The translations under genes and the position numbers were made by a program. Below are positions 33,832-45,182 of a stretch of DNA of 64,000 nt, in pieces; position 1 is the first letter of the stretch, and every line of letters begins with the position of its first letter. A model generated the notes under the pieces. That model saw nothing but the letters and a program-made list of their open reading frames with translations. It searched no databases and was not told the origin of the DNA. The stretch comes from Novosphingobium sp. (GTDB taxonomy: Bacteria; Pseudomonadota; Alphaproteobacteria; Sphingomonadales; Sphingomonadaceae). The stretch is from the NCBI RefSeq assembly GCF_020852455.1, contig NZ_JADZAT010000028.1, positions 186,001-250,000 on the forward strand. The letters are read 5' to 3'.

Positions 33832-33850
33832 GCTTATGCAGTTCATAAGC
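33832..33850. promoter_or_regulatory. perfect palindrome in the Ter/TonB divergent gap
   Basis: GCTTATG-CAGTT-CATAAGC: 7-bp arms and a 5-bp spacer, 100 bp upstream of the Ter operon start and 112 bp upstream of the TonB receptor start. It is a good size for a dimeric regulator. No regulator gene is adjacent, so the owner is unknown. The rest of the 229-bp gap holds a TTGACT (33875-33880) but no clear -10. Confidence 0.5.
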
Positions 33851-33961
33851 AGGCCTAATGCCGGATCACCGCGATTGACTTGCGGTTCCAACCTGCCACC
33901 TTTGATCGTGCAGGGAAGGGTTTGAGCGCGGCAACGCGCACGCCACTTACAGGGAGGCTCT

Positions 33962-36415
33962 ATGAAACGACAATTGTTCACTACCACCGCGGCCACGGTT
34001 GTGCTGGCCAGCGTGTGGGCCGCTCCGGCCTACGCCCAGGACGGGCAGGCGGCGGAAGAAGACACCGGCGGCATTGCCGACATCGTCGTCACCGCCACAC
34101 GCCGGGCTGAAAAGATGCAGGATGTGCCGGTGACGGTGCAGGCGCTGGGCGGCGAACAGCTGGCCGAACGCGGGATCACCAGCTTCGATCAGCTGCTGAC
34201 CGAACTGCCGCAGGTTCACGCCGGCGGCCGCGGCCCGGGTCAGAAATCGGTCTCGATCCGTGGCCTTTCGATCTCGCAGGTGGCGATCCAGACTTCGGCG
34301 GTGGCCGGTTCCAGCCCCACGGTTGCGATGTACCTGGACGATGCTGCGGTTTCGGTGCCCGGGCGCAACCTTGACGTCTATGTGACCGATCTTGAGCGCG
34401 TTGAGGTTCTTGAAGGCCCGCAGGGCACACTGTTCGGCGCCAGCGCCGAAGGCGGCGCGATCCGCTACATCACCAACAAGCCCAACCTCTCGAAGTTCGA
34501 GGCCGGCTTTAGCCTGGGTGCAGCCACCACCCCGGGCCACGCCTTCAGCGGTTCGGCATCGGGCTATATCAATATTCCGATTATCGAAGACCAGCTGGCG
34601 ATGCGGGCAACGGTGTTCGTCGATCGCCAGGGCGGCTATATCGACAACATTCCCGCAACCTACCAGATGCCGCTGATCGGCCGGAACGCAGACGGCACCG
34701 TTGCCTTCAGCCTTCCGGTTGCAAGTGTGCGCCCGACCATCAACAACGCAGCCTTCGCGCGCGACGATTTCAACCCCGCGACCTACAAGGGCGGGCGGAT
34801 CTCACTGCGCTGGTCGCCCGCGCCCGATTGGACCGTGACCGTCCAGGACATGTACCAGGTGCTCGATGCCGAAGGCGTGTTCCAGTACGACCCCAGCCTT
34901 GGCGATCTGCAGGTCACCCGGTTCTCGCCCGATTTCAACCACGACCAGTTCAACCAGGTCCAGTGGTCAGTCGAAGGCAAGCTGGGCGGGCTCGATCTGG
35001 TTTACACCGGGTCCTACCTGGACCGGAAGGTTGACCAAAAGTTCGACTATACCCGCTATGCCAGCGTTGGCCCGTGGGTGCCGTACTACATCTGCTCGTA
35101 CCCGGGCTATGCCACCTGCGCCACGCCGCGGATGACCCACATCGACAAGTCGCGGTCCAACCGGTTCACGCAGGAATTCCGGATCGCCACCCCGTCGGAC
35201 AAGCGGATCCGGCTGCAGGCCGGCGTCTATTTTGACCGGGCAAAGGTCTTTGCCGACAACGTCTGGTACTATGAAGGCGCCGCGGTGCAGGGCTTCCATG
35301 GCCAGCCGGCCGGCGGCACTGACCGGATCACCGACTATATCCGGCCCGATGGCGGCGTCTATTTCAACGACGCCGAACGCGGCGAAAGCCAGTTCGCCCT
35401 GTTTGGCGAGGCGAGCGTGGACATCACTCCGCAACTGACGCTGACCGCGGGGCTGCGCTGGTACAACCAGGAAACCTCGCTGCGCGGTTCGGTCAACTGC
35501 GGCTTCCGCGGGCCGACGTCGCCCAGTGGCAACACCTGCGGCGGCGGCAATTATGCCGTTTCGCTGGCCGGCCGCAGCCCGCACCACGAAAAGGGCACCA
35601 CGCCCAAGGTCACGCTCAGCTACAAGCCCAACGCCGACATGCTGCTCTATGCGACCTATTCCGAAGGTTACCGGCCCGGCGGCTTCAACCGTCGCGGCGG
35701 GCCCAGCCGCGATCCCAACTTCACCATTCCCTTCACCTATCAATCCGATGGCGTGAAGAACTATGAACTGGGCTGGAAGCTGCAGTTTGCCAACAACCGG
35801 ATCCGCTGGAACGGCTCGGCCTTCATGATCGACTGGACCGGAATTCCGGTATCGATCTATGCCCCGTCGCTCAGCAACTCCACCTTCGTGCTGAACGGCC
35901 CGAGCGCCAAGATCAAGGGGATCACCACCGATCTGGTCTGGCGGGCCACGCCGGACTTCACGATCACCGCGAACCTGGCCTACAACGATTCGGAATTGTC
36001 CGACTTTGGCAGCACGCCGGCGGCATTCCAGCCGCAGCCGGGCGATGGACCGCTGGCGCTGACTTTCGTTCCGCTGGGCAGTCCGCTGGCGCTTGCCCCA
36101 CATTGGCAGGGCGGCCTGCGGATGCGCTATGAACATGAGGCCACTTCGGGCACCACGTTCTTCGCCCAGCTTGGCGGCCAGTTCGTCGGTTCGTCGCAAA
36201 CCTCGACGATCAAGCCGCAGAACTACAAGCTGCCGGGCTATGCCCAGTTCGATGCTTCGGCCGGGCTCAAGTTCGATAACTGGACCGGCGAACTGTACAT
36301 CAGCAACCTGACCGACAAGCGTGCGGTCACGTTCATTTCGAACAGTGACAACATCAACCTGAATTCGACCATCCGTCCGCGGACGATCGGCCTGCGGTTG
36401 AGCTACAACTACTGA
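33962..36415 (+). CDS. TonB-dependent outer-membrane receptor
   Basis: An 817-residue outer-membrane active transporter. The signal peptide is about residues 1-26 (ends APAYAQ). The TonB-box/plug start DIVVTATRRAEKMQDVPVTV is at about 40-59, plug signatures ISIRGL-like and VEVLEGPQGTLFGASAEGG follow, and a C-terminal beta-barrel ends in an aromatic residue (LSYNY). This is the group used by sphingomonads for complex organic ligands; the substrate is unknown. The ATG follows AGGGAGGCTCT. A strong hairpin follows the gene, then a TPR-sulfotransferase. Confidence 0.95.
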   Translation: MKRQLFTTTAATVVLASVWAAPAYAQDGQAAEEDTGGIADIVVTATRRAEKMQDVPVTVQALGGEQLAERGITSFDQLLTELPQVHAGGRGPGQKSVSIRGLSISQVAIQTSAVAGSSPTVAMYLDDAAVSVPGRNLDVYVTDLERVEVLEGPQGTLFGASAEGGAIRYITNKPNLSKFEAGFSLGAATTPGHAFSGSASGYINIPIIEDQLAMRATVFVDRQGGYIDNIPATYQMPLIGRNADGTVAFSLPVASVRPTINNAAFARDDFNPATYKGGRISLRWSPAPDWTVTVQDMYQVLDAEGVFQYDPSLGDLQVTRFSPDFNHDQFNQVQWSVEGKLGGLDLVYTGSYLDRKVDQKFDYTRYASVGPWVPYYICSYPGYATCATPRMTHIDKSRSNRFTQEFRIATPSDKRIRLQAGVYFDRAKVFADNVWYYEGAAVQGFHGQPAGGTDRITDYIRPDGGVYFNDAERGESQFALFGEASVDITPQLTLTAGLRWYNQETSLRGSVNCGFRGPTSPSGNTCGGGNYAVSLAGRSPHHEKGTTPKVTLSYKPNADMLLYATYSEGYRPGGFNRRGGPSRDPNFTIPFTYQSDGVKNYELGWKLQFANNRIRWNGSAFMIDWTGIPVSIYAPSLSNSTFVLNGPSAKIKGITTDLVWRATPDFTITANLAYNDSELSDFGSTPAAFQPQPGDGPLALTFVPLGSPLALAPHWQGGLRMRYEHEATSGTTFFAQLGGQFVGSSQTSTIKPQNYKLPGYAQFDASAGLKFDNWTGELYISNLTDKRAVTFISNSDNINLNSTIRPRTIGLRLSYNY

Positions 36416-36458
36416 CCAGGTCCGGGCCTGGCCCGGATCTCCGTCAGGTGAAATTCCG

Positions 36459-36496
36459 GATCCCGGCGGGTTGACCTGGTTCGACCCGCCGGGATC
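36459..36496 (+). terminator. hairpin after the TonB receptor gene
   Basis: A perfect 13-bp inverted repeat, GATCCCGGCGGGT (36459-36471) / ACCCGCCGGGATC (36484-36496), followed by TTGGTATT. A smaller palindrome, CCGGGC-CTG-GCCCGG, lies just before it (36422-36436). It probably ends the receptor transcript, which would separate it from the next gene. Confidence 0.55.
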
Positions 36497-36574
36497 TTGG
36501 TATTCACGGCCCTTGTCGCGCCCTGGCCATGCGGCCATGATGGCGCATCGATCGAAGCTGGAAGTTTGCGCAAG

Positions 36575-38536
36575 GTGCAAGACGATCTCCTGGTAGAAGC
36601 AAAACGGGCGCTGGCGCGCGGCGATCTGGCGGCGGCCGGAGCCTTGTCGGCAAGACTGGTGGCGGAACGCGGCGATGATCCCGACGTGTTCTACGTCGCG
36701 GCAGTGGCCGCCCGGATGCGGGCCGATCTGCCTGCGGCGCAGCGCATGCTGGACCGCATGATTGCCCTGGCGCCGCTCCTGGGCCGGGCCTGGCAAGAGC
36801 TGGGCCATTGCCATCGCCAGGCCGGCAACCGCGCCGAAGCGATCGCTGCCTATGAACGGGCGACCGAACTGAACCCGCTGCTAACCGCCTCGCTCAAGTT
36901 GCTGGCCGCCCATTTCCAGCAGACCGACCCCGCCAGGGCCGCCGCGCTGGCCGAGAAGGTACGAGACGTCGAAAGCCATCCGCCCGAAGTGCTGGCTGCG
37001 CTATCGGCCTATTACGACCAGAATTACGACCTGGCCGAGAAGCAGGTTCGCGCCTACCTGATGAAGGCGCCGACTGATCCTGCGGCGATGCGGCTGCTGG
37101 CCGAACTGGGCACGCGGCTGGGCGAATACGAGGACGCCGAATTCGTCCTGGCCAAATGCCTTGAGCTTAATCCGGACTATGTCCCCGCCCGGTTCGACCT
37201 TGCCGAAGTGCTGAGCAAGCGCTTCAAGTTCGAAGCGGCCCTGCGCGAATCCGAACAGCTGATCGCGCTTGAGCCCGCCAACCCGCAGTTCCTGATGCAG
37301 CGCGCCAATCTCTTGCTGCAGGTCGGCCGAACCGATGAAGCTGCCGCCGAATATGCCCGTCTGCAGGCGAACGAACCCGATCACCCCACGGTCAGCATGA
37401 CCTTTGGCCATGCGCTCAAGACGCTGGGCCAGATCGACCGCGCGGTCGAAGCCTATCGCCGCGCCTACACCGTCCGGCCCGATTTCGGCGACGCCTATTG
37501 GAGCCTGGCCAATCTCAAGACCTACCGCTTCACCGACAGTGAAGTGGCCGCAATGGTGGCGCAGGAAGCTGGCCAGGGGATCGCTGTGGATGATCGGATC
37601 CACCTGTGCTTCGCGCTGGGCAAGGCGTTCGAGGATGCCCGGGATCACGCCCGCTCCTTCGAATATTACCAGCGCGGCAATGCCCTGCGCCAGGGGGTGG
37701 TCAAATACGATCCGGCGGCAATCTCCCGCCAGTTCGATCGGCAGGTCAAGCATTGCCCGGCCGCGCTGTTCGCCGACCGGGCCGGGGCTGGTTGCCCTGC
37801 CCCCGATCCGATCTTCATCGTCGGCCTGCCCCGCGCCGGATCGACCCTGCTCGAACAGATCCTCGCCTCGCACAGCCAGGTCGAGGGGACCACCGAACTG
37901 CCCGATGTGATGGCAATCGCCGCCCGGCTGAGCGGCCGGCTGGCTGCCGATGCCGAAGAAATCTACCCGGCCAACCTCAAGGACCTGTCGGTCGAACGGC
38001 TGACCGAACTGGGCCAGGGCTATATCGATTCAACCCGGATCCACCGCACCGAAGGCAAGCCCCGGTTCATCGACAAGATGCCCAACAATTTCCGCCACAT
38101 CGGCCTGATCCACCTGATCCTGCCCAATGCCCGGATCATCGATGCCCGCCGCGAACCGCTGGCCTGCGGCTTTTCGGTGTTCAAGCAGCTGTTCGCGCAG
38201 GGGCAGGACTTCTCCTACGATCTCACCCACATCGGCCGCTATTACCGCGACTATGTCCGCCTGATGGAACACTGGGATACGGTCCTGCCCGCCGGCCGCG
38301 TGCTGAGGGTCCAGCACGAGGACGTGCTCGACGACCTGGAAGGCCAGGTCCGCCGGATCCTCGACTATTGCGGCCTGCCGTTCGAACAGGGCTGCCTCGA
38401 ATTCCACAAGACCGAACGCGCGGTGCGCACCCCCAGCAGCGAACAGGTCCGCCGCCCGATCAACCGCGACGGCACCGAAGTGTGGAAAGCCTACGAACCC
38501 TGGCTGGACCCGCTCAAGACCGCGCTGGGGATTTGA
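36575..38536 (+). CDS. TPR-repeat sulfotransferase
   Basis: About 653 residues. The N-terminal half (to about residue 400) is a row of tetratricopeptide repeats (AWQELGHCHRQAGNRAEAIA and others). The C-terminal half is a PAPS-dependent sulfotransferase with the 5'-phosphosulfate loop GLPRAGSTLLEQIL. DARREPLACGFS supplies the 3'-phosphate-binding region. The start is uncertain. The frame opens at TTG 36497 directly behind a terminator, but the GTG at 36575 has GGAAG ten bases upstream and is used here. TPR-sulfotransferases are frequent near TonB receptors in sphingomonads; the acceptor is unknown. Confidence 0.85.
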   Translation: MQDDLLVEAKRALARGDLAAAGALSARLVAERGDDPDVFYVAAVAARMRADLPAAQRMLDRMIALAPLLGRAWQELGHCHRQAGNRAEAIAAYERATELNPLLTASLKLLAAHFQQTDPARAAALAEKVRDVESHPPEVLAALSAYYDQNYDLAEKQVRAYLMKAPTDPAAMRLLAELGTRLGEYEDAEFVLAKCLELNPDYVPARFDLAEVLSKRFKFEAALRESEQLIALEPANPQFLMQRANLLLQVGRTDEAAAEYARLQANEPDHPTVSMTFGHALKTLGQIDRAVEAYRRAYTVRPDFGDAYWSLANLKTYRFTDSEVAAMVAQEAGQGIAVDDRIHLCFALGKAFEDARDHARSFEYYQRGNALRQGVVKYDPAAISRQFDRQVKHCPAALFADRAGAGCPAPDPIFIVGLPRAGSTLLEQILASHSQVEGTTELPDVMAIAARLSGRLAADAEEIYPANLKDLSVERLTELGQGYIDSTRIHRTEGKPRFIDKMPNNFRHIGLIHLILPNARIIDARREPLACGFSVFKQLFAQGQDFSYDLTHIGRYYRDYVRLMEHWDTVLPAGRVLRVQHEDVLDDLEGQVRRILDYCGLPFEQGCLEFHKTERAVRTPSSEQVRRPINRDGTEVWKAYEPWLDPLKTALGI

Positions 38537-38572
38537 ACCCAGATCGACATAAGTTATTGATTTAAAAGGAAA

Positions 38573-38648
38573 TGGTGCCGCTTACGTGACTCGAACACGT
38601 GACCCCATCATTACGAATGATGTGCTCTACCAACTGAGCTAAAGCGGC
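38573..38648 (-). tRNA. tRNA-Thr (anticodon CGT)
   Basis: A 76-nt cloverleaf including encoded CCA. The acceptor arms are GCCGCTT/AAGCGGC, the D-arm GCTC/GAGC, and the anticodon stem CATCA/TGATG with loop TTCGTAA. The T-arm is ACGTG-TTCGAGT-CACGT. The anticodon CGT reads ACG threonine codons. It lies between two plus-strand TPR genes on the opposite strand. Confidence 0.97.
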
Positions 38649-38851
38649 CTGCCGCAGGGCCTCTTGCGAGGGAGCGGGCTGAAGCGCGGCCTTTAGCGTC
38701 CCAAACGGAGGCATGCAATCGCTATCCTGCGTCGCTGCGAATTCGCCCGCGATCGGGGATGCGGGCCGCCACAGGGCGCGGATTTCCGGACTTTGGCGGC
38801 AACGGGCCCGCCCCCTTTCCCAAGCCCGCCCTCCCGCGCTATGGCGCTCCC

Positions 38852-40015
38852 ATGCAGATGAGCAACGATCAGGCGCTGGGACTTGTGCGGCAGGGGGCCG
38901 AGGCCTTGCAGCGCGGCCAGGCGGGTGAGGCGCGCGATTGCCTGCTGCGGGTGACCGCGACCGGGCGGGCGAACAGCCAGATCTGGATGCTGCTGGCCGC
39001 GGCCGAGCGGGCGCTGGGCAATTTGTCGGCGCAGGAAGCCGCGCTTGATCAGGCGCTGGCGCTCGATCCCGGGCTGGTCATGGCCAAGGTCCAGAAGGGC
39101 GATTGCCGCGCCGCCGCAGGCGACAACCGCGCGGCGCTGGCCTTCTATGAAAGCGCGCTGGGCCTGGCCGAAGGGCACCAGCCCCCGCCCGAAATCGCTG
39201 CCGAACTCAGCCGGGTGGCAGGCGTGGTAGCGGCCTGGCGCGACCGGGTTGGCGCGGCGCGCGAAGCGGCGCTGGCCAGCGCCGGTCTGCCCGAAGGCGG
39301 GCGCTCGCCCCGGTTCCAGCAGGCGCTGGATATCCTGGCCGGACGCAAGGCGATCTTCGTCCAGCAGCCGACCGGGTTCTATTTTCCCGGACTGGCCCAG
39401 ACCCAGTTCTTCGACACCGAACAGTTCGACTGGGCGGCCGTGATCGAGGCCGAAACCGCGGCAATCAAGGCCGAGCTGGAGGGCGTGCTGGCCGAGGCGC
39501 GCGGCGAGTTCCGCCCCTATATGCACGGCGATGCCAATGCCCCGCGCAACCAGACCAACCGCCTGATCGACAGCTATGACTGGAGCGCACTGTTCCTGTG
39601 CGAGAACGGCAAACGCAATGCAGCGATGATCGAGCGCTGCCCGCGCACCTGGGCAGCGATGCAGCAGGTTCCGGCCCCGCGTACGGTCAATTCGCCCACG
39701 GTGATGTTCTCGCTGCTCAAGCCCGGGGCGCGGATCGCGGCGCATACCGGCATGTTCAACACCCGGCTGATCTGCCACCTGCCGCTGATCGTCCCGCCCG
39801 GCTGCGGCTTCCGGGTCGGCAACGAGGTGCGCGAATGGCAGCCGGGCAAGCTGATGGTGTTCGACGACACGATCGAGCACGAGGCCTGGAACGAGGGCGG
39901 CAGCGAACGGGTGGTGCTGATCTTCGACATCTGGCGCCCTGACCTGAGCGAACAGGAACGCGCCGAAGTGGCGGCGCTGTTCGCTGCAACCGGAGCGGGC
40001 ACGGGATCAGTCTAG
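38852..40015 (+). CDS. TPR-repeat aspartyl/asparaginyl beta-hydroxylase-like protein
   Basis: About 387 residues. The N-terminal 130 residues are TPR-like helices. The C-terminal domain is of the aspartyl/asparaginyl beta-hydroxylase (Fe(II)/2-oxoglutarate) family: AAHTGMFNTRLICHLPL carries the first iron-binding His and the 2-OG-binding Arg, and FDDTIEHEAWNEG the second His. Start ATG 38852, with another ATG two codons later; the 31 codons upstream in frame are not convincing. The probable role is side-chain hydroxylation of a protein or peptide. The first 200 bp after the tRNA hold no feature. Confidence 0.87.
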   Translation: MQMSNDQALGLVRQGAEALQRGQAGEARDCLLRVTATGRANSQIWMLLAAAERALGNLSAQEAALDQALALDPGLVMAKVQKGDCRAAAGDNRAALAFYESALGLAEGHQPPPEIAAELSRVAGVVAAWRDRVGAAREAALASAGLPEGGRSPRFQQALDILAGRKAIFVQQPTGFYFPGLAQTQFFDTEQFDWAAVIEAETAAIKAELEGVLAEARGEFRPYMHGDANAPRNQTNRLIDSYDWSALFLCENGKRNAAMIERCPRTWAAMQQVPAPRTVNSPTVMFSLLKPGARIAAHTGMFNTRLICHLPLIVPPGCGFRVGNEVREWQPGKLMVFDDTIEHEAWNEGGSERVVLIFDIWRPDLSEQERAEVAALFAATGAGTGSV

Positions 40016-40028
40016 CCACGGGATCAGT

Positions 40029-42480
<2,452 letters not shown>

Positions 42481-42520
42481 GATCGGCGGATAGTAGGAGA
42501 CTGCGCGGGCGGCGTCCAGC

Positions 42521-43348
42521 CTAGTCGAACAGCATCCGCCGTCCCGTCGGCATCGCACGCCAGTCGCGCCCGGCGGGGAGTTCGCCAGCCTTGACCATCG
42601 CGTCGATGCGCGCCTGCTTCTTGCGCAGATCGCCGCGCAGCCAGTCGAGCACATCGTAGAACAGCGCCGACTTGCGCAGCGCCCGCAGCGGCACCTGCTC
42701 GACCGAATCCGCGCGGTCGTTGATCGAGGAGACCAGACTGGTCGGGGCGACCCAGGCGCCCTTAGGCCTGATCAGGGCACGGATCCGGGGGCGATAGGGC
42801 AGGACGTGATAGATATCGGCCGGCCCCAGCAGCGGCACGGCCCGTTCCAGCCGGCGCTGCGCCTCGGCCCGGGTGATCACATAGGCATGCGCGCCCTCGC
42901 CGCCGTCGGACAGCGCATAGGCGGTGAAGCCCCGGCCCAGCGCCAGCCCGTCACCCCGGTCCCAGGCGACCAGCCCGCGCTCGTTATGGGCATCGACATC
43001 GAGGAACAGGTAATCGAACGCGCCGGTAGGCAGCCCTTCGTGCAGGAACGGCGCAAACTTGCGGTCGATCAGCCCGTCATCCTCCAGCACCACCGCGCAG
43101 GGTTTGCCGCTGTCGAGCAAGGCCTGCCAGGCCCTGGCGTGGCTGAGGTGGCAGCCGATCTCGCTGGGGGTCAGTGTCACGCCCAGAGCAACCGCCGCCG
43201 CCCGCTCGGCCTCGCTCATCAGGCGGCCATCGACGCCTTCGAGCATGGTCAGCTCGATCCCGATCCGCGCATGGTGCCGCTCAAGCCGTGCGCGCCGATC
43301 GGCGGCGGCGGGCAGCGAGAGGACATAGACCGGAATTTGCTGAGGCAT
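42521..43348 (-). CDS. glycosyltransferase family 25 (LPS-type)
   Basis: A 275-residue cytoplasmic glycosyltransferase of the LgtB/LpsA type. IPVYVLSLPAAADRRARLERH-like N-terminus (quoted in part), SEIGCHLSHARAWQ near residues 62-75 and VVLEDDGLI near 85-93 are the family signatures; the EDD acidic motif binds the nucleotide sugar with metal. It probably adds a sugar to lipopolysaccharide or capsule. Monocistronic, divergent from the D-aminoacylase-like gene. Confidence 0.85.
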   Translation of the reverse strand: MPQQIPVYVLSLPAAADRRARLERHHARIGIELTMLEGVDGRLMSEAERAAAVALGVTLTPSEIGCHLSHARAWQALLDSGKPCAVVLEDDGLIDRKFAPFLHEGLPTGAFDYLFLDVDAHNERGLVAWDRGDGLALGRGFTAYALSDGGEGAHAYVITRAEAQRRLERAVPLLGPADIYHVLPYRPRIRALIRPKGAWVAPTSLVSSINDRADSVEQVPLRALRKSALFYDVLDWLRGDLRKKQARIDAMVKAGELPAGRDWRAMPTGRRMLFD

Positions 43349-43411
43349 GGCCCTCCCTAACCGGGGCGGCAGGACTTGTCATCCCGCGCCAGGGGCTTAG
43401 CCTTCCGCCCC

Positions 43412-45112
43412 ATGACCCTTGCCACGACTCGCCGCACGCTGCTGGCCGGCCTTGCCGCCCTGCCGCTCACCCCTGCTATCGCCCGGGCGCGGAGGCTGGG
43501 GCGCTATGATGCGATCATTCGCGGTGGCACGGTGTTTGACGGGCTGGGCGGCGCGCCGATCGAGGCCGATGTTGCCGTGGCCGGCGGGCGGATCGCGGCC
43601 GTGGGCAAATTGGGCACGGCGCGCGCCGCGCTGGAGATCGACGCGCGCGGGCAGGCGGTGGCCCCCGGCTTCATCAACATGCTGTCGTGGTCAACCGAAA
43701 GCCTGATCGAGGACGGCCGCTCGCAAGGCGGGATCCGCCAGGGGGTGACGCTGGAAGTGATGGGCGAAGGCACCTCGATGGGGCCGCTCAACGCCGAGAT
43801 GAAAGCCCGCGCGGTGCGCGAACAGGGCGATATCCACTATCCGGTCGAATGGACTTCGCTGGCAGAATACCTTGGCTTCCTTGAGCGCAAGGGCGTCAGC
43901 ACCAATGTCGCCTCGTTTATCGGCGCGGGGACCTTGCGGGTGCATGAGGTAGGCTATGACGACGTGCGCGCCAGCCCCGAGCAGCTTGCGCGGATGCAGG
44001 CGCTGGTCCGCGCCGAAATGAAGGCCGGGGCGCTGGGGATCGGCTCCTCGCTGATCTATGCGCCCGACAATTTTGCCAACACCGCCGAACTGGTGGCGCT
44101 GACGGCGGCGGCGAAGGAGTTCGGCGGCAGCTATATCAGCCACATCCGCGGCGAGAGTGACGAGCTGTTCGCAGCGATTGACGAATTGCTGGAAATCGGC
44201 CGGCGCACCGGGGCGCGGGTCCAGGCCTATCACCTCAAGGCTTCGGGTCAGCGCAATTGGGACAAGGGACCCAAAGTGCTGGCCAGGCTGGATGCGGCGC
44301 GCAAGGCGGGGATCGACGTTTCGGCCAATTGCTACACCTACACCGCCGCCGCCACCGGGCTTGACGCCTCGATGCCGCTGTGGGTCCAGCAGGGCGGGCG
44401 CGACAGGTGGATCGAACGGCTGAAGGACCCGGCGACCCGCGCGCGGGTACTGGCCGAGATGCGCGGCGAGCCCAAGGGCTGGGACAACACCTATCGCAAT
44501 GCCGGCAGCCCGGAAAACGTGCTGCTGCTGGGCTTTGACAACCCCGCGCTCAAACCGCTGACCGGCAAGAGCCTGGCCGAAGTGGCGAAAATGCGCGGGA
44601 CCAGCCCCGAGGATACGATGATCGATCTGGTGATCGCGGATGGCAGCCGGGTCGATACCGCCTATTTCACGATGAGCGAGGATAACCTCAAGGCCAATCT
44701 CGCCTGGAAATGGACCATGCTGGGCAGCGACGCAGCCAGCATGGCGCCCGAGGGCAAGTTCCTGCTGAGGAACACCCACCCGCGCGCCTATGGCACCTTT
44801 GCGCGGTTCCTGGGGCGCTATGTCCGCGATCAGAAGGTGATGGGCCTGGCCGAGGGAATCCGCCGCCTAACCGCGCTTCCCGCCCAGCAACTGGGACTGC
44901 GCGGGCGCGGGCGGCTGGCGGCCGGTTATGCCGCCGACGTGGTGGTGTTCGATCCGGCAAGGATCCAGGATCACGCGACGTTCGACAAGCCGCACCAGTA
45001 TGCCACCGGGGTAAACCACGTGCTGGTCAATGGTACTGCGGTGCTACACGGCGGTGACCACACCGGGGCCACACCGGGCCGCTTCGTCAAGGGGCCGGGC
45101 TGGCGCGGCTAG
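43412..45112 (+). CDS. D-aminoacylase-like amidohydrolase, Tat signal
   Basis: A 566-residue amidohydrolase-superfamily protein. The N-terminus has a twin-arginine signal (TTRRTLLAGLAALPL, residues 5-19), so it is probably periplasmic. The fold is that of N-acyl-D-amino-acid deacylase: YDAIIRGGTVFDGLG, SGQRNWDKG and a C-terminal GRLAAGYAADVVVFDP are present. The usual HxH metal pair after PGFI is replaced by NMLSW, while SYISHIRGE and a lysine-bearing AYHLKASG segment remain. Activity may therefore depend on one metal. Start ATG 43412; the 12 codons before it in frame are not needed. Confidence 0.82.
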   Translation: MTLATTRRTLLAGLAALPLTPAIARARRLGRYDAIIRGGTVFDGLGGAPIEADVAVAGGRIAAVGKLGTARAALEIDARGQAVAPGFINMLSWSTESLIEDGRSQGGIRQGVTLEVMGEGTSMGPLNAEMKARAVREQGDIHYPVEWTSLAEYLGFLERKGVSTNVASFIGAGTLRVHEVGYDDVRASPEQLARMQALVRAEMKAGALGIGSSLIYAPDNFANTAELVALTAAAKEFGGSYISHIRGESDELFAAIDELLEIGRRTGARVQAYHLKASGQRNWDKGPKVLARLDAARKAGIDVSANCYTYTAAATGLDASMPLWVQQGGRDRWIERLKDPATRARVLAEMRGEPKGWDNTYRNAGSPENVLLLGFDNPALKPLTGKSLAEVAKMRGTSPEDTMIDLVIADGSRVDTAYFTMSEDNLKANLAWKWTMLGSDAASMAPEGKFLLRNTHPRAYGTFARFLGRYVRDQKVMGLAEGIRRLTALPAQQLGLRGRGRLAAGYAADVVVFDPARIQDHATFDKPHQYATGVNHVLVNGTAVLHGGDHTGATPGRFVKGPGWRG

Positions 45113-45156
45113 CCGCCGCGGGAATGGGCAAGTCCAACAAGGCACTTGCGCTTTAT

Positions 45157-45176
45157 TGTATTATGTGTGCAATACA
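45157..45176. promoter_or_regulatory. inverted repeat at the ABC operon promoter
   Basis: TGTATT (45157-45162) / AATACA (45171-45176), with TATTAT (45159-45164) inside as a likely -10, just seven bases before the ABC ATPase start. The position over the promoter suggests a repressor site; GntR/YtrA-type regulators of small ABC operons use sites of this kind, but no such gene is adjacent. Confidence 0.4.
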
Positions 45177-45182
45177 CCCCGC

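Noticed and set aside
34967..36814. 615-codon open frame on minus opposite the TonB receptor
   Set aside because: Antisense to an evident receptor gene and runs into the next gene; no domain.
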